64,000 nucleotides of DNA from Spirosoma lacussanchae (GCF_005870035.1 NZ_SWJG01000001.1:1599639-1663638); one strand, 5' to 3'. Counted from the first letter of the stretch, positions 35,347 to 44,906 are shown. Notes: generated from the letters alone by a model not told the origin. Program-made: numbers and translations.

Positions 35347-36420
35347 ATGGAAGCTGCTCGACCCGCATTATCTGTTAAACAAAATATAAGCTCAAAAGGC
35401 ACGCTGAAACGATATTTCTTAACGTGGCTGCGGCTCACCGACCAGCCAATCGTTAAGGTATACCGTGGTTTCGGCAACGCGAATCGACTCACGATCCACG
35501 GCACTGTATTCAAGCAGTCGGCCCATCCCCGCCGGAAGTACCGCCACAGTGTGCTGGTCAATATGTTCAGTCTGGTGCGGTTGTTTCTGGCCAGACCTTA
35601 CCCACATGCTACGGTTCGGGTGCAGTGTAACGGGCAGATGACCGAGACCCGTGCCGATGTAGATGGCTATTTTCGAGTTGATCTGCCCATGCCCGAACCC
35701 GTACTGCCCGGCTGGCATCCGGTCAAAGCCGAGCTGGTTGCGCAGACAATTAATCCCGAAACGATACTGGCTGAGGGCGAAGGGCAGGTACTGGTGCCGC
35801 ATCCAACCCGATTCTCGTTTATTTCTGATATCGACGACACCTTTCTGATTTCGCATTCGGCTACGATTGCGAAACGACTGCTGGTGTTGCTGACCCAGAA
35901 TGCCCACAGTCGCCAGCCTTTCGATGGTGTTGTGGCCCATTATCAGCTGCTGGCTGAAGCCGACAGCGGGCCTGACGCAACCAACGCTTTCTTTTACGTG
36001 TCGAGCAGCGAATGGAACCTCTACGATTCCATTCTGGAGTTTTCGCAGAATAACGGATTGCCGATGGGCGTTTACCTGTTGAGCCAGCTCAAACAAATCC
36101 ATCAGCTGCTCAAGACAGGTCAGAATAAGCACCGTACCAAGTTCGACCGGATTGTCAGAATTATGGAAACGTACCCCGAGCAGCAGTTCGTGCTGCTCGG
36201 CGACGATACCCAGGAAGACCCCACTATCTACGCGTCGGTGGCCGAGCATTTTACCCGCCAGATCCGATGCGTGTATATTCGGCAGGTGAATGCCAGGAAT
36301 CAGGACAAAACCCGTGAAACGCTGAGCCGGATTGAGGCTCTGCACATACCCTGTTGTTATTTTTCCCATAGCGCTGAAGCCCGGCAACATTCGGTTGGCT
36401 TAGGCCTGGCCGCTACATAG
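35347..36420 (+). CDS. App1-like phosphatidate phosphatase (DUF2183, HAD-like)
   Basis: 357 residues from ATG 35347; a TTG at 35311 would crowd the divergent gene. The N-terminal half is a beta-rich domain (VRVQCNGQMTETRADVDGYFR). The catalytic half begins FISDIDDTFLIS, the DxDDT motif of the App1 family, at about residue 160. YVSSSEWNLYDSILEF and FVLLGDDTQEDPTIYA give HAD-like motifs II and III. Yeast App1 dephosphorylates phosphatidic acid. Adjacency to a diacylglycerol kinase-like gene suggests opposing steps, but the substrate is inference. The stop is 12 bases before the YdeP-like gene, so an operon is likely. Confidence 0.88.
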   Translation: MEAARPALSVKQNISSKGTLKRYFLTWLRLTDQPIVKVYRGFGNANRLTIHGTVFKQSAHPRRKYRHSVLVNMFSLVRLFLARPYPHATVRVQCNGQMTETRADVDGYFRVDLPMPEPVLPGWHPVKAELVAQTINPETILAEGEGQVLVPHPTRFSFISDIDDTFLISHSATIAKRLLVLLTQNAHSRQPFDGVVAHYQLLAEADSGPDATNAFFYVSSSEWNLYDSILEFSQNNGLPMGVYLLSQLKQIHQLLKTGQNKHRTKFDRIVRIMETYPEQQFVLLGDDTQEDPTIYASVAEHFTRQIRCVYIRQVNARNQDKTRETLSRIEALHIPCCYFSHSAEARQHSVGLGLAAT

Positions 36421-36432
36421 CCCGTACCCATC

Positions 36433-38724
36433 ATGACCAATACACCCCCTGAAGAACTCACCGGCGACCTGACCGTTGGCCAGCCTAAAACCGAAGCTGC
36501 CGGTGTTACGGCCGTAGTGAAGTCGTTTCAGCATATTTTGTCGGCTACCGGCCCCGGCCGTGGCTGGAAAGCCCTCGTCAATCTCAACCAAAAAGACGGA
36601 TTCGACTGTCCGTCCTGCGCCTGGCCCGATCCCGACGGCGATCGGTCGAGTATAGCCGAATACTGCGAGAGTGGGGCCAAGGCCGTGGCCGATGAGGTGA
36701 TGACCAGGCATACGGCTTCGCCGGTGTTGTTTCAGCGCTATTCGGTGGCTGAGCTGCTCCAGAAAAACGACCTGTGGCTCGGGCAGCAGGGACGGCTTAC
36801 GCAGCCTATGGTGCTGAAACCGGGCGCAACCCATTACGAACCCATTACCTGGGACGCTGCGTTTCAGCTCATTGCCAATCAGCTGAACGCCCTCGACTCG
36901 CCCGACGAGGCAGTGTTTTACACCTCGGGCCGCACCAGCAACGAGGCTGCTTTCATCTATCAGCTGTTTGTGCGTCAGTTTGGTACCAATAACATGCCCG
37001 ACTGTTCGAACATGTGCCACGAGTCGACGAGTACATCCCTGGGCGAGACGATCGGGTTGGGAAAAGCGTCGGTTAAGTACGACGACTACGAAAAGGCCGA
37101 TGTGATCATGATTATGGGTCAGAATCCAGGGACTAACGCGCCCCGCATGCTGACTCCGCTGGAAGAAGCCAAGCGAAACGGAGCCAAAATCATTTCCGTG
37201 AACCCGTTGAAAGAAGCAGGCCTGCTGGCGTTCAAGTACCCGCAAAGTCCGCGCGACCTATTGCTGGGGGGCGAGAAGCTGACCGACCTGTTTCTGCAGA
37301 TTCCGATCAACACCGACCTGGCTTTGCTGAAAGCTATGTGCAAAATTTTGCTCGAAGAAGAAGCAAAAGCACCGGGTAAGGTACTCGATCAGGATTTTAT
37401 CCGGACCTATACGGCAGGCTACAACGCGTTCGTGGCTGACCTGAATACCTATGATCTCAACGAGCTGGCCGGGCAGTGCGGTCTGCCCCTCAATCAGATT
37501 CGGGAGGCTGTTGATCTGTTCAAGTATACGCCTAAGCTGATTATCTGCTGGGCAATGGGCCTGACCCAGCATCGCAACGCCGTTGATACGATAAATGAGG
37601 TAATTAACCTGTTGTTGCTGAAAGGGAGCATAGGTATTGAAGGGGGAGGAGCCTCGCCCATACGGGGGCATAGTAACGTACAGGGCGACCGGACGATGGG
37701 TATCTATGAAAAGCCTAAACCCGAGTTTCTGGATTCGCTGCAACGGGTATTCGGGTTCGAGCCTCCGCGTAAACCAGGTTACGACACGGTGGCGGCCGTA
37801 CGGGCCATGCACGAAGGCCGGGCCAAGGTGTTCATCGGCCTGGGCGGAAACTTTGCCATGGCGGTATCGGATACCGACTATACAGCCGACGCCCTGCGGA
37901 CCTGCCGCCTGACGGTCCATGTATCGACCAAGCTGAACCGGAGCCACCTGATCCATGGCGAAACGGCTCTGATTCTGCCCTGTCTTGGCCGTACCGATCG
38001 CGACCGGCAAAGCGCAGGGGAGCAGTTTGTGAGCTGTGAGAGCACAACCGGGGTGGTGGCCCAGTCGCACGGGGTACTCGACCCCATTTCGAACCATCTG
38101 AAAAGCGAGGTAGCTATCGTGGCGGAACTGGCCCGGGCAACGCTGGCCGAAAAATCGACCGTAGACTGGGGTGGTCTGGCGGCCAACTACGACGGCATCC
38201 GGGATTTGATCGAGCAGGTTGTTCCGGGTTTTGAGCGGTATAACGAGCGGATCCGTAAACCGGGTGGCTTCTACCTGCCCAACGGCCCGCGCGAACGGCG
38301 GTTCACTACCAAAGACGGGAAAGCTCATTTCACCATAAACACGCCCACGTCCCATACGCTGAAGCCCGGCGAGTTACTCCTGATGACGGTTCGGAGTCAT
38401 GACCAGTTCAATACCACCGTATACGGTAATGATGATCGGTATCGGGGCATCTATAACGAACGGCGCGTCATTCTCATGAATCAGGAGGATATATCGATGC
38501 TGGGCCTGCGCGACCGGCAGCTCGTGAACCTCCATAGCCACTACGGCGAGATAACCCGCACCGCCCACCGATTCGTAGTTGTGCCGTATGCCATACCGCG
38601 CGGTTGTTGTGCGGCCTATTTCCCCGAAACCAACGTGCTGATTCCGATCGACTCGGTTGCGGACAAAAGTCATACCCCAACCTCCAAATCCATCATTGTC
38701 ACGCTAACGCCGGACGGGGAGTAG
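36433..38724 (+). CDS. FdhF/YdeP-family molybdopterin oxidoreductase
   Basis: 763 residues. Signature segments are NQKDGFDCPSCAWPDP (about 51-65), VFYTSGRTSNEAAF, DCSNMCHESTSTSLGETIGLGK, and GQNPGTNAPRML. A C-terminal molybdopterin-binding domain carries MTVRSHDQFNTTVYG and RGIYNERRVILMN. There is no full N-terminal 4Fe-4S cysteine set; only a CPSC pair is seen, as in YdeP. YdeP-type enzymes resemble formate dehydrogenase H but the substrate is unsettled. fdhD nearby suggests a sulfurated Mo cofactor. No signal peptide, so cytoplasmic. No diaphorase or electron-carrier subunit is adjacent. Confidence 0.93.
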   Translation: MTNTPPEELTGDLTVGQPKTEAAGVTAVVKSFQHILSATGPGRGWKALVNLNQKDGFDCPSCAWPDPDGDRSSIAEYCESGAKAVADEVMTRHTASPVLFQRYSVAELLQKNDLWLGQQGRLTQPMVLKPGATHYEPITWDAAFQLIANQLNALDSPDEAVFYTSGRTSNEAAFIYQLFVRQFGTNNMPDCSNMCHESTSTSLGETIGLGKASVKYDDYEKADVIMIMGQNPGTNAPRMLTPLEEAKRNGAKIISVNPLKEAGLLAFKYPQSPRDLLLGGEKLTDLFLQIPINTDLALLKAMCKILLEEEAKAPGKVLDQDFIRTYTAGYNAFVADLNTYDLNELAGQCGLPLNQIREAVDLFKYTPKLIICWAMGLTQHRNAVDTINEVINLLLLKGSIGIEGGGASPIRGHSNVQGDRTMGIYEKPKPEFLDSLQRVFGFEPPRKPGYDTVAAVRAMHEGRAKVFIGLGGNFAMAVSDTDYTADALRTCRLTVHVSTKLNRSHLIHGETALILPCLGRTDRDRQSAGEQFVSCESTTGVVAQSHGVLDPISNHLKSEVAIVAELARATLAEKSTVDWGGLAANYDGIRDLIEQVVPGFERYNERIRKPGGFYLPNGPRERRFTTKDGKAHFTINTPTSHTLKPGELLLMTVRSHDQFNTTVYGNDDRYRGIYNERRVILMNQEDISMLGLRDRQLVNLHSHYGEITRTAHRFVVVPYAIPRGCCAAYFPETNVLIPIDSVADKSHTPTSKSIIVTLTPDGE

Positions 38725-38753
38725 ATGAGATAGCCAGGACCGACGAGCCCCGC

Positions 38754-40022
38754 TTAATACGCCTGCCGGGCCCTCGCGCCAGAACCCGCCACGGATTGGG
38801 ACAAAGGCTGCGTTGTTGACCAGATTGTAATGACAAAGTAGAGCAGGCAGCCGATTATCCCCAGCTGCATGGTGTACTCCAGCAGAAAGAGCGGAGAGGT
38901 GAGGTCCGAGAAAAAGTAGGACCGCTGCCCCAGGCGCCACCAGGCCGTAGGCTGAACTGTGGTTAGCAGGTTGAACAGCAACAACACGGTCAGAGGACGA
39001 CCACGCTGCCAGATGGGCAGGCCGCCCGCTACGATGGGGAGCATGAAACCAAAGGCATAGACTGCGTAAGCGCTGGGCACCAGAAACATGATTAGTGTGT
39101 AAACAAGGACCCAGGCGCGGGCCAGCATAGCCGGGTAGGGGAGCCCGGCTTTTTTCCAGCGAAGTACGGTACTGACCGAGATGATAACCACGCTGATCAG
39201 CGCCATGTAGTTGAACAGACGCAGCGGAAACCGGTCGAGCAAAACGCCCAGAATCGGGTGGAGTACCGACCGCAGGTTAGGAGCCAGCGGGTCCTGGGTA
39301 AGCTGAATCGGCATCAGAAACGTCCAGTCGCCCACGGTGTAGAGCCACGCCAGCACCGGGCCGCCAACCAGCATCATCCCCACCAGCAGCTTAACTTTGT
39401 TATCGACCCAGAAGAAAATGATGGGCACAAACAGCACAAACAGCGCCTTGGTGGCAACCATGGCGAGGCCCAGGACAATACCCGCACTCAGGATCCGATT
39501 TCGCTGGATAAGCGGAATCGTAAGCAGACCGAAAGCCCACATCCAGACGTCTTCCTGCCCGCCAATGACGCAGAGCAGCAGGGTGGCCGGCAACAACAGA
39601 TACAGCAGAACGGTGGTCAGCGACAGACGGTAAAGCCGGTAGGTAAGCCAGACCGCCAGACCTTCTACCACCATCATCAGGATAATAATGGCCCGCGGAT
39701 CATCCCAGAATTGGATAGGTATGGCGGTCAGGTACGAATAGAAGGGTGCGTATACTGTAACGAAATCGCGGTAAGGTATCAGCCCCTGCTCGGCTGCAAC
39801 AGCGCCGTTATAAAAGCCGATAAGGTCCGAAGTGGCCTTGAAGTTAAGGATGGTGTACAGCCCCAGAAAAGGAATGAGCCGCAAACAAACCCACATGAAA
39901 GCCAGCCAGACGTCGCTTGTGCCCTTAAAAAAAGCATCGAAGCGGGGCTTGAAACGCAACACAAACCGGAATGCAGCTATCAGGCTTAGCGCCAGAATAA
40001 CCTTAACGAGAGCAACGAGCAT
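38754..40022 (-). CDS. Polytopic membrane protein, probable GT-C-type glycosyltransferase
   Basis: 422 residues with about eleven hydrophobic helices. After the second helix comes DLIGFYNGAVAAEQGLIPYRDF, an extracytoplasmic loop with an acidic residue, aromatic residues and YRDF, typical of GT-C enzymes using polyprenyl-phosphate sugars (GT87/PIG-M-like). No family could be fixed by reading. It ends 29 bases from the convergent YdeP-like gene. The start ATG is at 40022, after which a 523-bp gap begins. Sugar donor and acceptor are unknown. Confidence 0.7.
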   Translation of the reverse strand: MLVALVKVILALSLIAAFRFVLRFKPRFDAFFKGTSDVWLAFMWVCLRLIPFLGLYTILNFKATSDLIGFYNGAVAAEQGLIPYRDFVTVYAPFYSYLTAIPIQFWDDPRAIIILMMVVEGLAVWLTYRLYRLSLTTVLLYLLLPATLLLCVIGGQEDVWMWAFGLLTIPLIQRNRILSAGIVLGLAMVATKALFVLFVPIIFFWVDNKVKLLVGMMLVGGPVLAWLYTVGDWTFLMPIQLTQDPLAPNLRSVLHPILGVLLDRFPLRLFNYMALISVVIISVSTVLRWKKAGLPYPAMLARAWVLVYTLIMFLVPSAYAVYAFGFMLPIVAGGLPIWQRGRPLTVLLLFNLLTTVQPTAWWRLGQRSYFFSDLTSPLFLLEYTMQLGIIGCLLYFVITIWSTTQPLSQSVAGSGARARQAY

Positions 40023-40545
40023 ACACAGTAAGAGAGGAAGTGAGTACGAATAAGACCGCTTTTCGAAGGCGGGGCTGGTTATAATCCACCAGCCCTGTTC
40101 ACGTTGAGCTAATCAGGCCAATGCCTGTGGGCCCTTGCCTGCCTCTGCTACAGAAGCTACGGGCTGTGGGCCTGTCACAGTGATTGTCCGTTTGTTATTC
40201 GTAATTCGATAGGCGAACCTCGCACTACCGTACTGCCATCAGGTAAAGAAAAGGCCACTCGGTTGTTATACACCCGAAGGGTAAAACAAACCGGCAGGGT
40301 TAGGAGACGAATCGCAAAGCTGCCTGCTATTGACACCGGTCAGGTTGTCAAAAAAGACAAAACAGGTCGGTCGGCTGACCAGGACAGCTTACAAATCGAT
40401 TAGTAAGTTAAGTGGCTAACTTGATTAATGCCAGCCCTGGTCTAATAAATGAGCGCCTGTATGGATTTTACGGAACAAAGGGTCGATAACGTAGCCTCTT
40501 TGTAACCATAGTTGGATGAGCGGTCCGGTAGGCCGGGGTGTTGGC
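40023..40545. other. 523-bp gap between two minus-strand genes
   Basis: The largest intergenic stretch. It contains a possible 53-codon frame (40175-40336, minus), short inverted repeats (GGCTGGT...ACCAGCC near 40070-40092; AAGTTA...TAACTT near 40406-40423), and no tRNA or terminator that I can support. Confidence 0.5.
40175..40336 (-). CDS. Possible 53-residue small protein
   Basis: A minus-strand frame from GTG 40334-40336 to TGA 40175-40177. It encodes a hydrophobic start (SIAGSFAIRLLTLPVCFTLRV) split by charged residues, then RVAFSLPDGSTVVRGSPIEL. The SLPDGST-like phrase reads like real protein sequence and not noise. An in-frame TGA lies immediately upstream of the GTG, so the N-terminus cannot extend. 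I know no family. It may be a small gene or the tail of a decayed one. Confidence 0.3.
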   Translation of the reverse strand: MSIAGSFAIRLLTLPVCFTLRVYNNRVAFSLPDGSTVVRGSPIELRITNGQSL

Positions 40546-41328
40546 TTACTTGGTCGCAATATAGAAAAAATCCAGGCTACCGGCCGGATCGGTACTGGTC
40601 AGGTAATCGGTGTAGTCGATCTCGGCAGCCAGCCCATCGGCCTGTAACAGTCGGTTTCGGTTCAGCCGGTTCATGATGTCGTAAGGAACCTGAAGAAGCC
40701 GCCGGGGCAACCGATACTGCAGGTTGAAAATATCGAATCGGGTCAGCTTATGCACCGAGGCTTTGTTCTGCTCGTAGTAGGTCATGACTTTTTCGTTGCC
40801 ATGAATGCCCTGCGTATCGACTGTCTTGAAGTAACGGTTCATGAGCGCTTTCAGCTCACCGGCTGTGTACTCCCGAACGTGCCAGGGATTGCGGGTGAGC
40901 GAAAACGTTTTGTTGACGGTGGTCAGCAGCAGTTTCCCGCCGGGCTTCAGTACCCGATGGGCTTCTTTTATGAACAGATCGTCATTTTCGATATGCTCGA
41001 TAACCTGAAACGTTACAATAAAATCGAAGGTATTGTCGGGAAGTGGCTTCCCGTCGGCGCCACTCAACGGAGGAATATTGGCGGCAATAAAAGTAGAGGC
41101 CGGATACGCAGCGCTCAGTGCCGTAATGAGTTCGGTGTTTTTGTCGATGCCCGTATACTGGGTGGCTGCTTTGGTAAGCAGCTCCAGCCCCCGACCCCAG
41201 CCGCAGCCGATTTCGAGTACATGGCCCGTAACCAGCGTGGCGGCTTTCGTATATGGATACAGTAACCGCTGGTGAACAGGGTTATCGGACGCAATCTCGG
41301 CGGAGGTAATCTCAGTGGTCTTATACAT
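40546..41328 (-). CDS. SAM-dependent class I methyltransferase
   Basis: 260 residues. Motif I is VLEIGCGWGRGLELL (about 39-53), the acidic post-I residue is in YTGIDKNTELI, and motif post-II is FDFIVTFQVIEHIEND with LKPGGKLLLTTVN. This is the UbiE/Methyltransf_11 layout. The C-terminal 100 residues (NLQYRLPRRLLQVPYDIMNRLNRN) may select the acceptor, which cannot be named. Context gives little help: a gap follows and GWxTD is divergent with about 140 bp between starts. Confidence 0.87.
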   Translation of the reverse strand: MYKTTEITSAEIASDNPVHQRLLYPYTKAATLVTGHVLEIGCGWGRGLELLTKAATQYTGIDKNTELITALSAAYPASTFIAANIPPLSGADGKPLPDNTFDFIVTFQVIEHIENDDLFIKEAHRVLKPGGKLLLTTVNKTFSLTRNPWHVREYTAGELKALMNRYFKTVDTQGIHGNEKVMTYYEQNKASVHKLTRFDIFNLQYRLPRRLLQVPYDIMNRLNRNRLLQADGLAAEIDYTDYLTSTDPAGSLDFFYIATK

Positions 41329-41470
41329 GCGTTTGCAATTCGGACAGTAAAATTACTCTTTTGTAGAAGTAAAGAAAAATGAACCGGCTTCATAACCCGA
41401 ACAGGCCCCATTTTTCGTTATAGGCAGACAAGTGATCTGATTGACAACAATCGCCTGCGAATCTCTGATT

Positions 41471-42910
41471 ATGCGAACGCTGTTTATACTATTCTTTATT
41501 GCCCTGGTATCGGCCTGCTCGAGCAGTAAGCCGTCGCAGAAAGACCGGGCTACGGCCGAGTACGAAGCTCGTACGGCTGCGTCCCGAAATGCGTCCACAA
41601 CGGGTAATCGACCCGCCAGCCCGCCCTTGTCCGCTAACCCCGGCAGTAACGAGCGCCGTCCCGATAACCGACCGTCGACGGCAGCGCCCGTCCGGATTGC
41701 CGATGGGCCGGTTAACGCCACCGATGCCATGGCAACCAACAAACCCACTACGGAGTGGGCTGTGACATCAATCAAGGGGAAGTTTCTGGCGATCGATTCC
41801 TCTACCGTCCGGGTTTTCATGGACATCACGGCCCGAACCCCCCAGGGCGAAACCGTCACCAATCCGGCCGACTTTGCGAGTCATTTCATCATTGCGTATG
41901 TACTCTACCCGGATTACAACAACCGCGAACGGCTGGGGTACGGCAATGTATCCCTAACGGCACAAAATGTCAGCTACGATGGTCATTACCTGACGATCAG
42001 TTTTGACGTTAACCGGCCAAAAGAAGCGGCCAGTGCCATTCTGCTGACCGAGTTTACCGAAATCAACTCGGGGACCAAGGCCCGCAACGACCTGGCTGTG
42101 CGTTTCAAAGGCCTTCGACTGAGTGATCGGTTTACCCTGTACGGAAAAAATGGCCGTAAGCCGGAGCTTCGCAACTATGTTAACGCGGGCGATACCGTCG
42201 TTATTCGCGATGTGAATGGTACGAGCAAGCCGCTGTTTGGCTTCCGCTATCGCCATGAGTTCGACGCGGCTTCGTCGCCCATGAATACCTCGCCCCGGCC
42301 GGCGCCCAAATCGCTCAATGTCGACTCAACACTGACCATTACGACAAATCAGCCGTTCGTCCTGCCCAAAGAAGGCCTGTACTATTTTATGGAAGATACC
42401 ACCGATGCCAGCGGCATTGGCCTGGTTGTGGCCGACAAACGATTTCCGAAGATGACACGTCCCGAGAAGCTCATCAGGCCGGTACTGTATATGAGTACCA
42501 GTACCGAAATTGGTGAGTTGAACCAGGCTCAGGATACCAAAAAAGCCTTTGACCGGTACTGGCTCAGCCTGATGTCGGGTAATGAGGAGGTTGCCCGACG
42601 GACGCTGAAGGCCTACTTTGACCGGGTCGAAGAAGCCAATCGTCTCTTTACCAGTTATAAAGAAGGCTGGAAAACGGACAAAGGGATGATTTATATCGTG
42701 CTGGGAGCGCCTGATCGCGTACAGCGGAACCGCGAGCGCGAAGTGTGGGTTTATAACCGTCGGGCCAACGTTCCGGAAACCAACTTTACGTTCACCAAAA
42801 AACCAAACCAATTTGTAGAAGACCATTACGAACTGGTTCGCTACATCGAGTATCAGCCAATCTGGTACCCTATTGTAGAAGCCTGGCGAACAGGAACGAT
42901 TCGGGAATAA
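41471..42910 (+). CDS. GWxTD-domain lipoprotein
   Basis: 479 residues from ATG 41471; an in-frame TTG at 41441 precedes it but would spoil the signal peptide. The lipobox is ALVSAC (Cys at about 16), followed by a Ser/Pro/Arg-rich linker of about 70 residues. Beta-rich regions fill the middle. The GWxTD motif appears as GWKTDKGMIYIVLGAPD near 395-411, with REVWVYNRR after it. The domain is common in Bacteroidetes and Acidobacteria; its function is not established. rlmB lies 30 bases downstream, so the two are probably cotranscribed. Confidence 0.88.
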   Translation: MRTLFILFFIALVSACSSSKPSQKDRATAEYEARTAASRNASTTGNRPASPPLSANPGSNERRPDNRPSTAAPVRIADGPVNATDAMATNKPTTEWAVTSIKGKFLAIDSSTVRVFMDITARTPQGETVTNPADFASHFIIAYVLYPDYNNRERLGYGNVSLTAQNVSYDGHYLTISFDVNRPKEAASAILLTEFTEINSGTKARNDLAVRFKGLRLSDRFTLYGKNGRKPELRNYVNAGDTVVIRDVNGTSKPLFGFRYRHEFDAASSPMNTSPRPAPKSLNVDSTLTITTNQPFVLPKEGLYYFMEDTTDASGIGLVVADKRFPKMTRPEKLIRPVLYMSTSTEIGELNQAQDTKKAFDRYWLSLMSGNEEVARRTLKAYFDRVEEANRLFTSYKEGWKTDKGMIYIVLGAPDRVQRNREREVWVYNRRANVPETNFTFTKKPNQFVEDHYELVRYIEYQPIWYPIVEAWRTGTIRE

Positions 42911-42940
42911 GCGCCCGGCCCGGTTTTATATTTACTATCA

Positions 42941-43738
42941 ATGCCCCAACAGTCTAATCGTAATTTTCGCTCCCGTCCTCAGTTTCGTCCCCAGCCGGAC
43001 GAGATGGTATTTGGTATCCAGTCCGTTCTCGAAACGCTTCGGTCCGATCAGCAGATCGACAAGCTGTATATGGAGAAGGGGCTCAGTCATCCCGACATCC
43101 AGAATCTGGCCTTCCAGAACCGGGTCACCATCCAGCGCGTACCCGTCGAAAAACTCGACCGGCTAACGCGTAAAAACCATCAGGGGGTTGTTTGCCTGGT
43201 GGCGCAGGTGCAGTACGTCAAACTCTCCAACGTCATTGCCGATGTATTCGAACGGGGCGAAACGCCGTTTTTTCTGCTGCTCGACCGCATCACCGACGTC
43301 CGTAACTTCGGGGCTATTGCCCGTACGGCCGAGTGTACCGGTGTGCAGTGCATCGTTATTCCGGGGCGGGGGGCTGCGGCCATCAACTCCGATGCCATGA
43401 AAACGTCGTCGGGGGCGCTCAATCATATTTCGGTTTGCCGGGAGCCGGACCTGACCGAAACGGTCAAGTACCTGCAGGAGTCAGGAATTACGGTAGTGGC
43501 CTGTACCGAAAAATCGAACCGGGATCTGTACGAACGCAGCACCGATCTGACCGGTCCGATTGCCGTTATCATGGGGTCTGAAGAAGACGGTATTTCTCCC
43601 GAACTGCTACGAATGACCGATACGCACGTAAAAATTCCGCTGCTGGGTTCGGTTGGGTCGCTCAACGTATCTGTAGCTACCGGCGTCGTTCTGTACGAAG
43701 CCGTACGGCAGCGAACCACGCAGCAGCAGGCTGAGTAG
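42941..43738 (+). CDS. rlmB: 23S rRNA (guanosine-2'-O)-methyltransferase RlmB-like (SpoU/TrmH)
   Basis: 265 residues. The N-terminal substrate-binding domain has FGIQSVLETLRSDQQIDKLYM and the VPVEKLDRLTRKNHQGVVC segment. The SPOUT knot follows with LLDRITDVRNFGAIARTAECTG (motif 1 with its Asn/Arg), PIAVIMGSEEDGIS (motif 2) and IPLLGSVGSLNVSVATGVVLYE (motif 3). RlmB modifies G2251 in the ribosomal P loop; a tRNA-modifying TrmH paralogue cannot be excluded. The basic, Phe-rich 18-residue N-terminus is extra. It converges on the glycosyltransferase gene with 10 bases between stops. Confidence 0.92.
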   Translation: MPQQSNRNFRSRPQFRPQPDEMVFGIQSVLETLRSDQQIDKLYMEKGLSHPDIQNLAFQNRVTIQRVPVEKLDRLTRKNHQGVVCLVAQVQYVKLSNVIADVFERGETPFFLLLDRITDVRNFGAIARTAECTGVQCIVIPGRGAAAINSDAMKTSSGALNHISVCREPDLTETVKYLQESGITVVACTEKSNRDLYERSTDLTGPIAVIMGSEEDGISPELLRMTDTHVKIPLLGSVGSLNVSVATGVVLYEAVRQRTTQQQAE

Positions 43739-43748
43739 TAAGTCTCTG

Positions 43749-44906
43749 TTACGTTTGTAAAAACGCACGCAGCGTCTGGATGGCGGTTGTGATCGGAACG
43801 GGTTGCCAGTGAGCCGCCCACCGGCCTGCCGCCATTTTTTCGTCTACTTTTTCCCACAGCTGCCCGAAGTAAGGCGCGATTGCAAACTCCGTTGCCAGCC
43901 AGGCGGGGTCGATCAGCAACCCCTGGGCAACACTGACCAGGCAGTCGGGCTGGCTGTTCTGCTCCCGGCGGAGCCAGCATCGACGAAGCCGGTGCCGGTG
44001 CCGGATGCGGGTGATGACGGCTTCGGCCGGTTCAGCCAGCTGCCGCTGTCCCGAGAGGCCCAGGGTTGCCCAGTAGCGTAACTGCTCTGAGAAGCCAATC
44101 TCTACCTGGCCCTGGGTGCGGGTCGACGTGAACACCCGCACGTTGGGGCTTTTCCGAACTTTGGCATCGGTCCGGAGCATAGCCCGATAAAAGGCTTCAT
44201 CTTCCAGAAACGGCTTTTCGGGCAACCCACCCGCCTGGCGATACATGCGGCAGGTAACGGCAATACTGGCGCCGAAATGTTGAAAATGCCGGGGCCAGGG
44301 ATCGTGGGGATGGGGGTCGAGCCGGGCTTCGACCTGCGCTACCAGGGTCCTGTACATAACGTCGCGCAGGTGAAAAAGCCGTACGGCGCTGCCGTCGGGT
44401 CGGGTTAGTATTCGTCCCCCCACGGCGTCGCTCCCGTTTTCAATCTCACACAGGGTATAATAAATCCATTGACTGTCAACGACCGTATCGCCATCGGTAG
44501 AGGCAATGATACCGTTGGGATTCCCGACCGTCGTCAACCGTCGGCAGGCTGCATCCATCAGCAATCGTCGTACAGTGCCGATGTTAGCCCGGGCGGGAGG
44601 CAGAGTAATCTGTTCAATCAAGAGGGGGAAGTCGGGATGCTGCTGCTGATACCGCCGGGCCACGTCGTACGAACAATCGGTACAGTTGTTGACCAGCAGC
44701 AGAACTTCAAAAATAATGGGGTTGATAGCCTGCCCGCTCGCGTTCTGCTGGTTCCGCAGCGCATCGAGGGTATCGGTCAGGTGATGGGCTTCGTTCCGGA
44801 CAGGTACAATTACACTGATTTTCAGGGACGAAGAAGGCTGCGAGTCAAAAAGAGGTCGGTCGGTCGGGGTATCGGGCAGAACACCGGTACTAGCTGGCTT
44901 CATCAT
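43749..44906 (-). CDS. Family 2 glycosyltransferase
   Basis: 385 residues. The GT-A start is KISVIVPVRNEAHHLTDTLDAL (about 29-50), the DXD-like acidic site is ASTDGDTVVDSQWIY (about 137-152), and the acceptor region carries FLEDEAFYRAML, an ED motif typical of GT2. No membrane segment is obvious, so it may act as a peripheral cytoplasmic enzyme. The acceptor is unknown. A PAP2 phosphatase gene lies 118 bp upstream on the same strand, consistent with polyprenyl-linked glycan work, but no sugar locus is seen around it. Confidence 0.88.
   Translation of the reverse strand: MMKPASTGVLPDTPTDRPLFDSQPSSSLKISVIVPVRNEAHHLTDTLDALRNQQNASGQAINPIIFEVLLLVNNCTDCSYDVARRYQQQHPDFPLLIEQITLPPARANIGTVRRLLMDAACRRLTTVGNPNGIIASTDGDTVVDSQWIYYTLCEIENGSDAVGGRILTRPDGSAVRLFHLRDVMYRTLVAQVEARLDPHPHDPWPRHFQHFGASIAVTCRMYRQAGGLPEKPFLEDEAFYRAMLRTDAKVRKSPNVRVFTSTRTQGQVEIGFSEQLRYWATLGLSGQRQLAEPAEAVITRIRHRHRLRRCWLRREQNSQPDCLVSVAQGLLIDPAWLATEFAIAPYFGQLWEKVDEKMAAGRWAAHWQPVPITTAIQTLRAFLQT

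Noticed and set aside
35419-36390. 323-codon minus-strand frame
   Set aside because: It is antisense to the App1-like gene, which has intact catalytic motifs; the frame arises from GC-rich codons.
37258-38355. 365-codon minus-strand frame
   Set aside because: It is opposite the YdeP-like enzyme and has no recognisable domain.
40023-40545. tRNA or riboswitch in the large gap
   Set aside because: No cloverleaf, CCA end or known aptamer core could be found by eye; only short inverted repeats.
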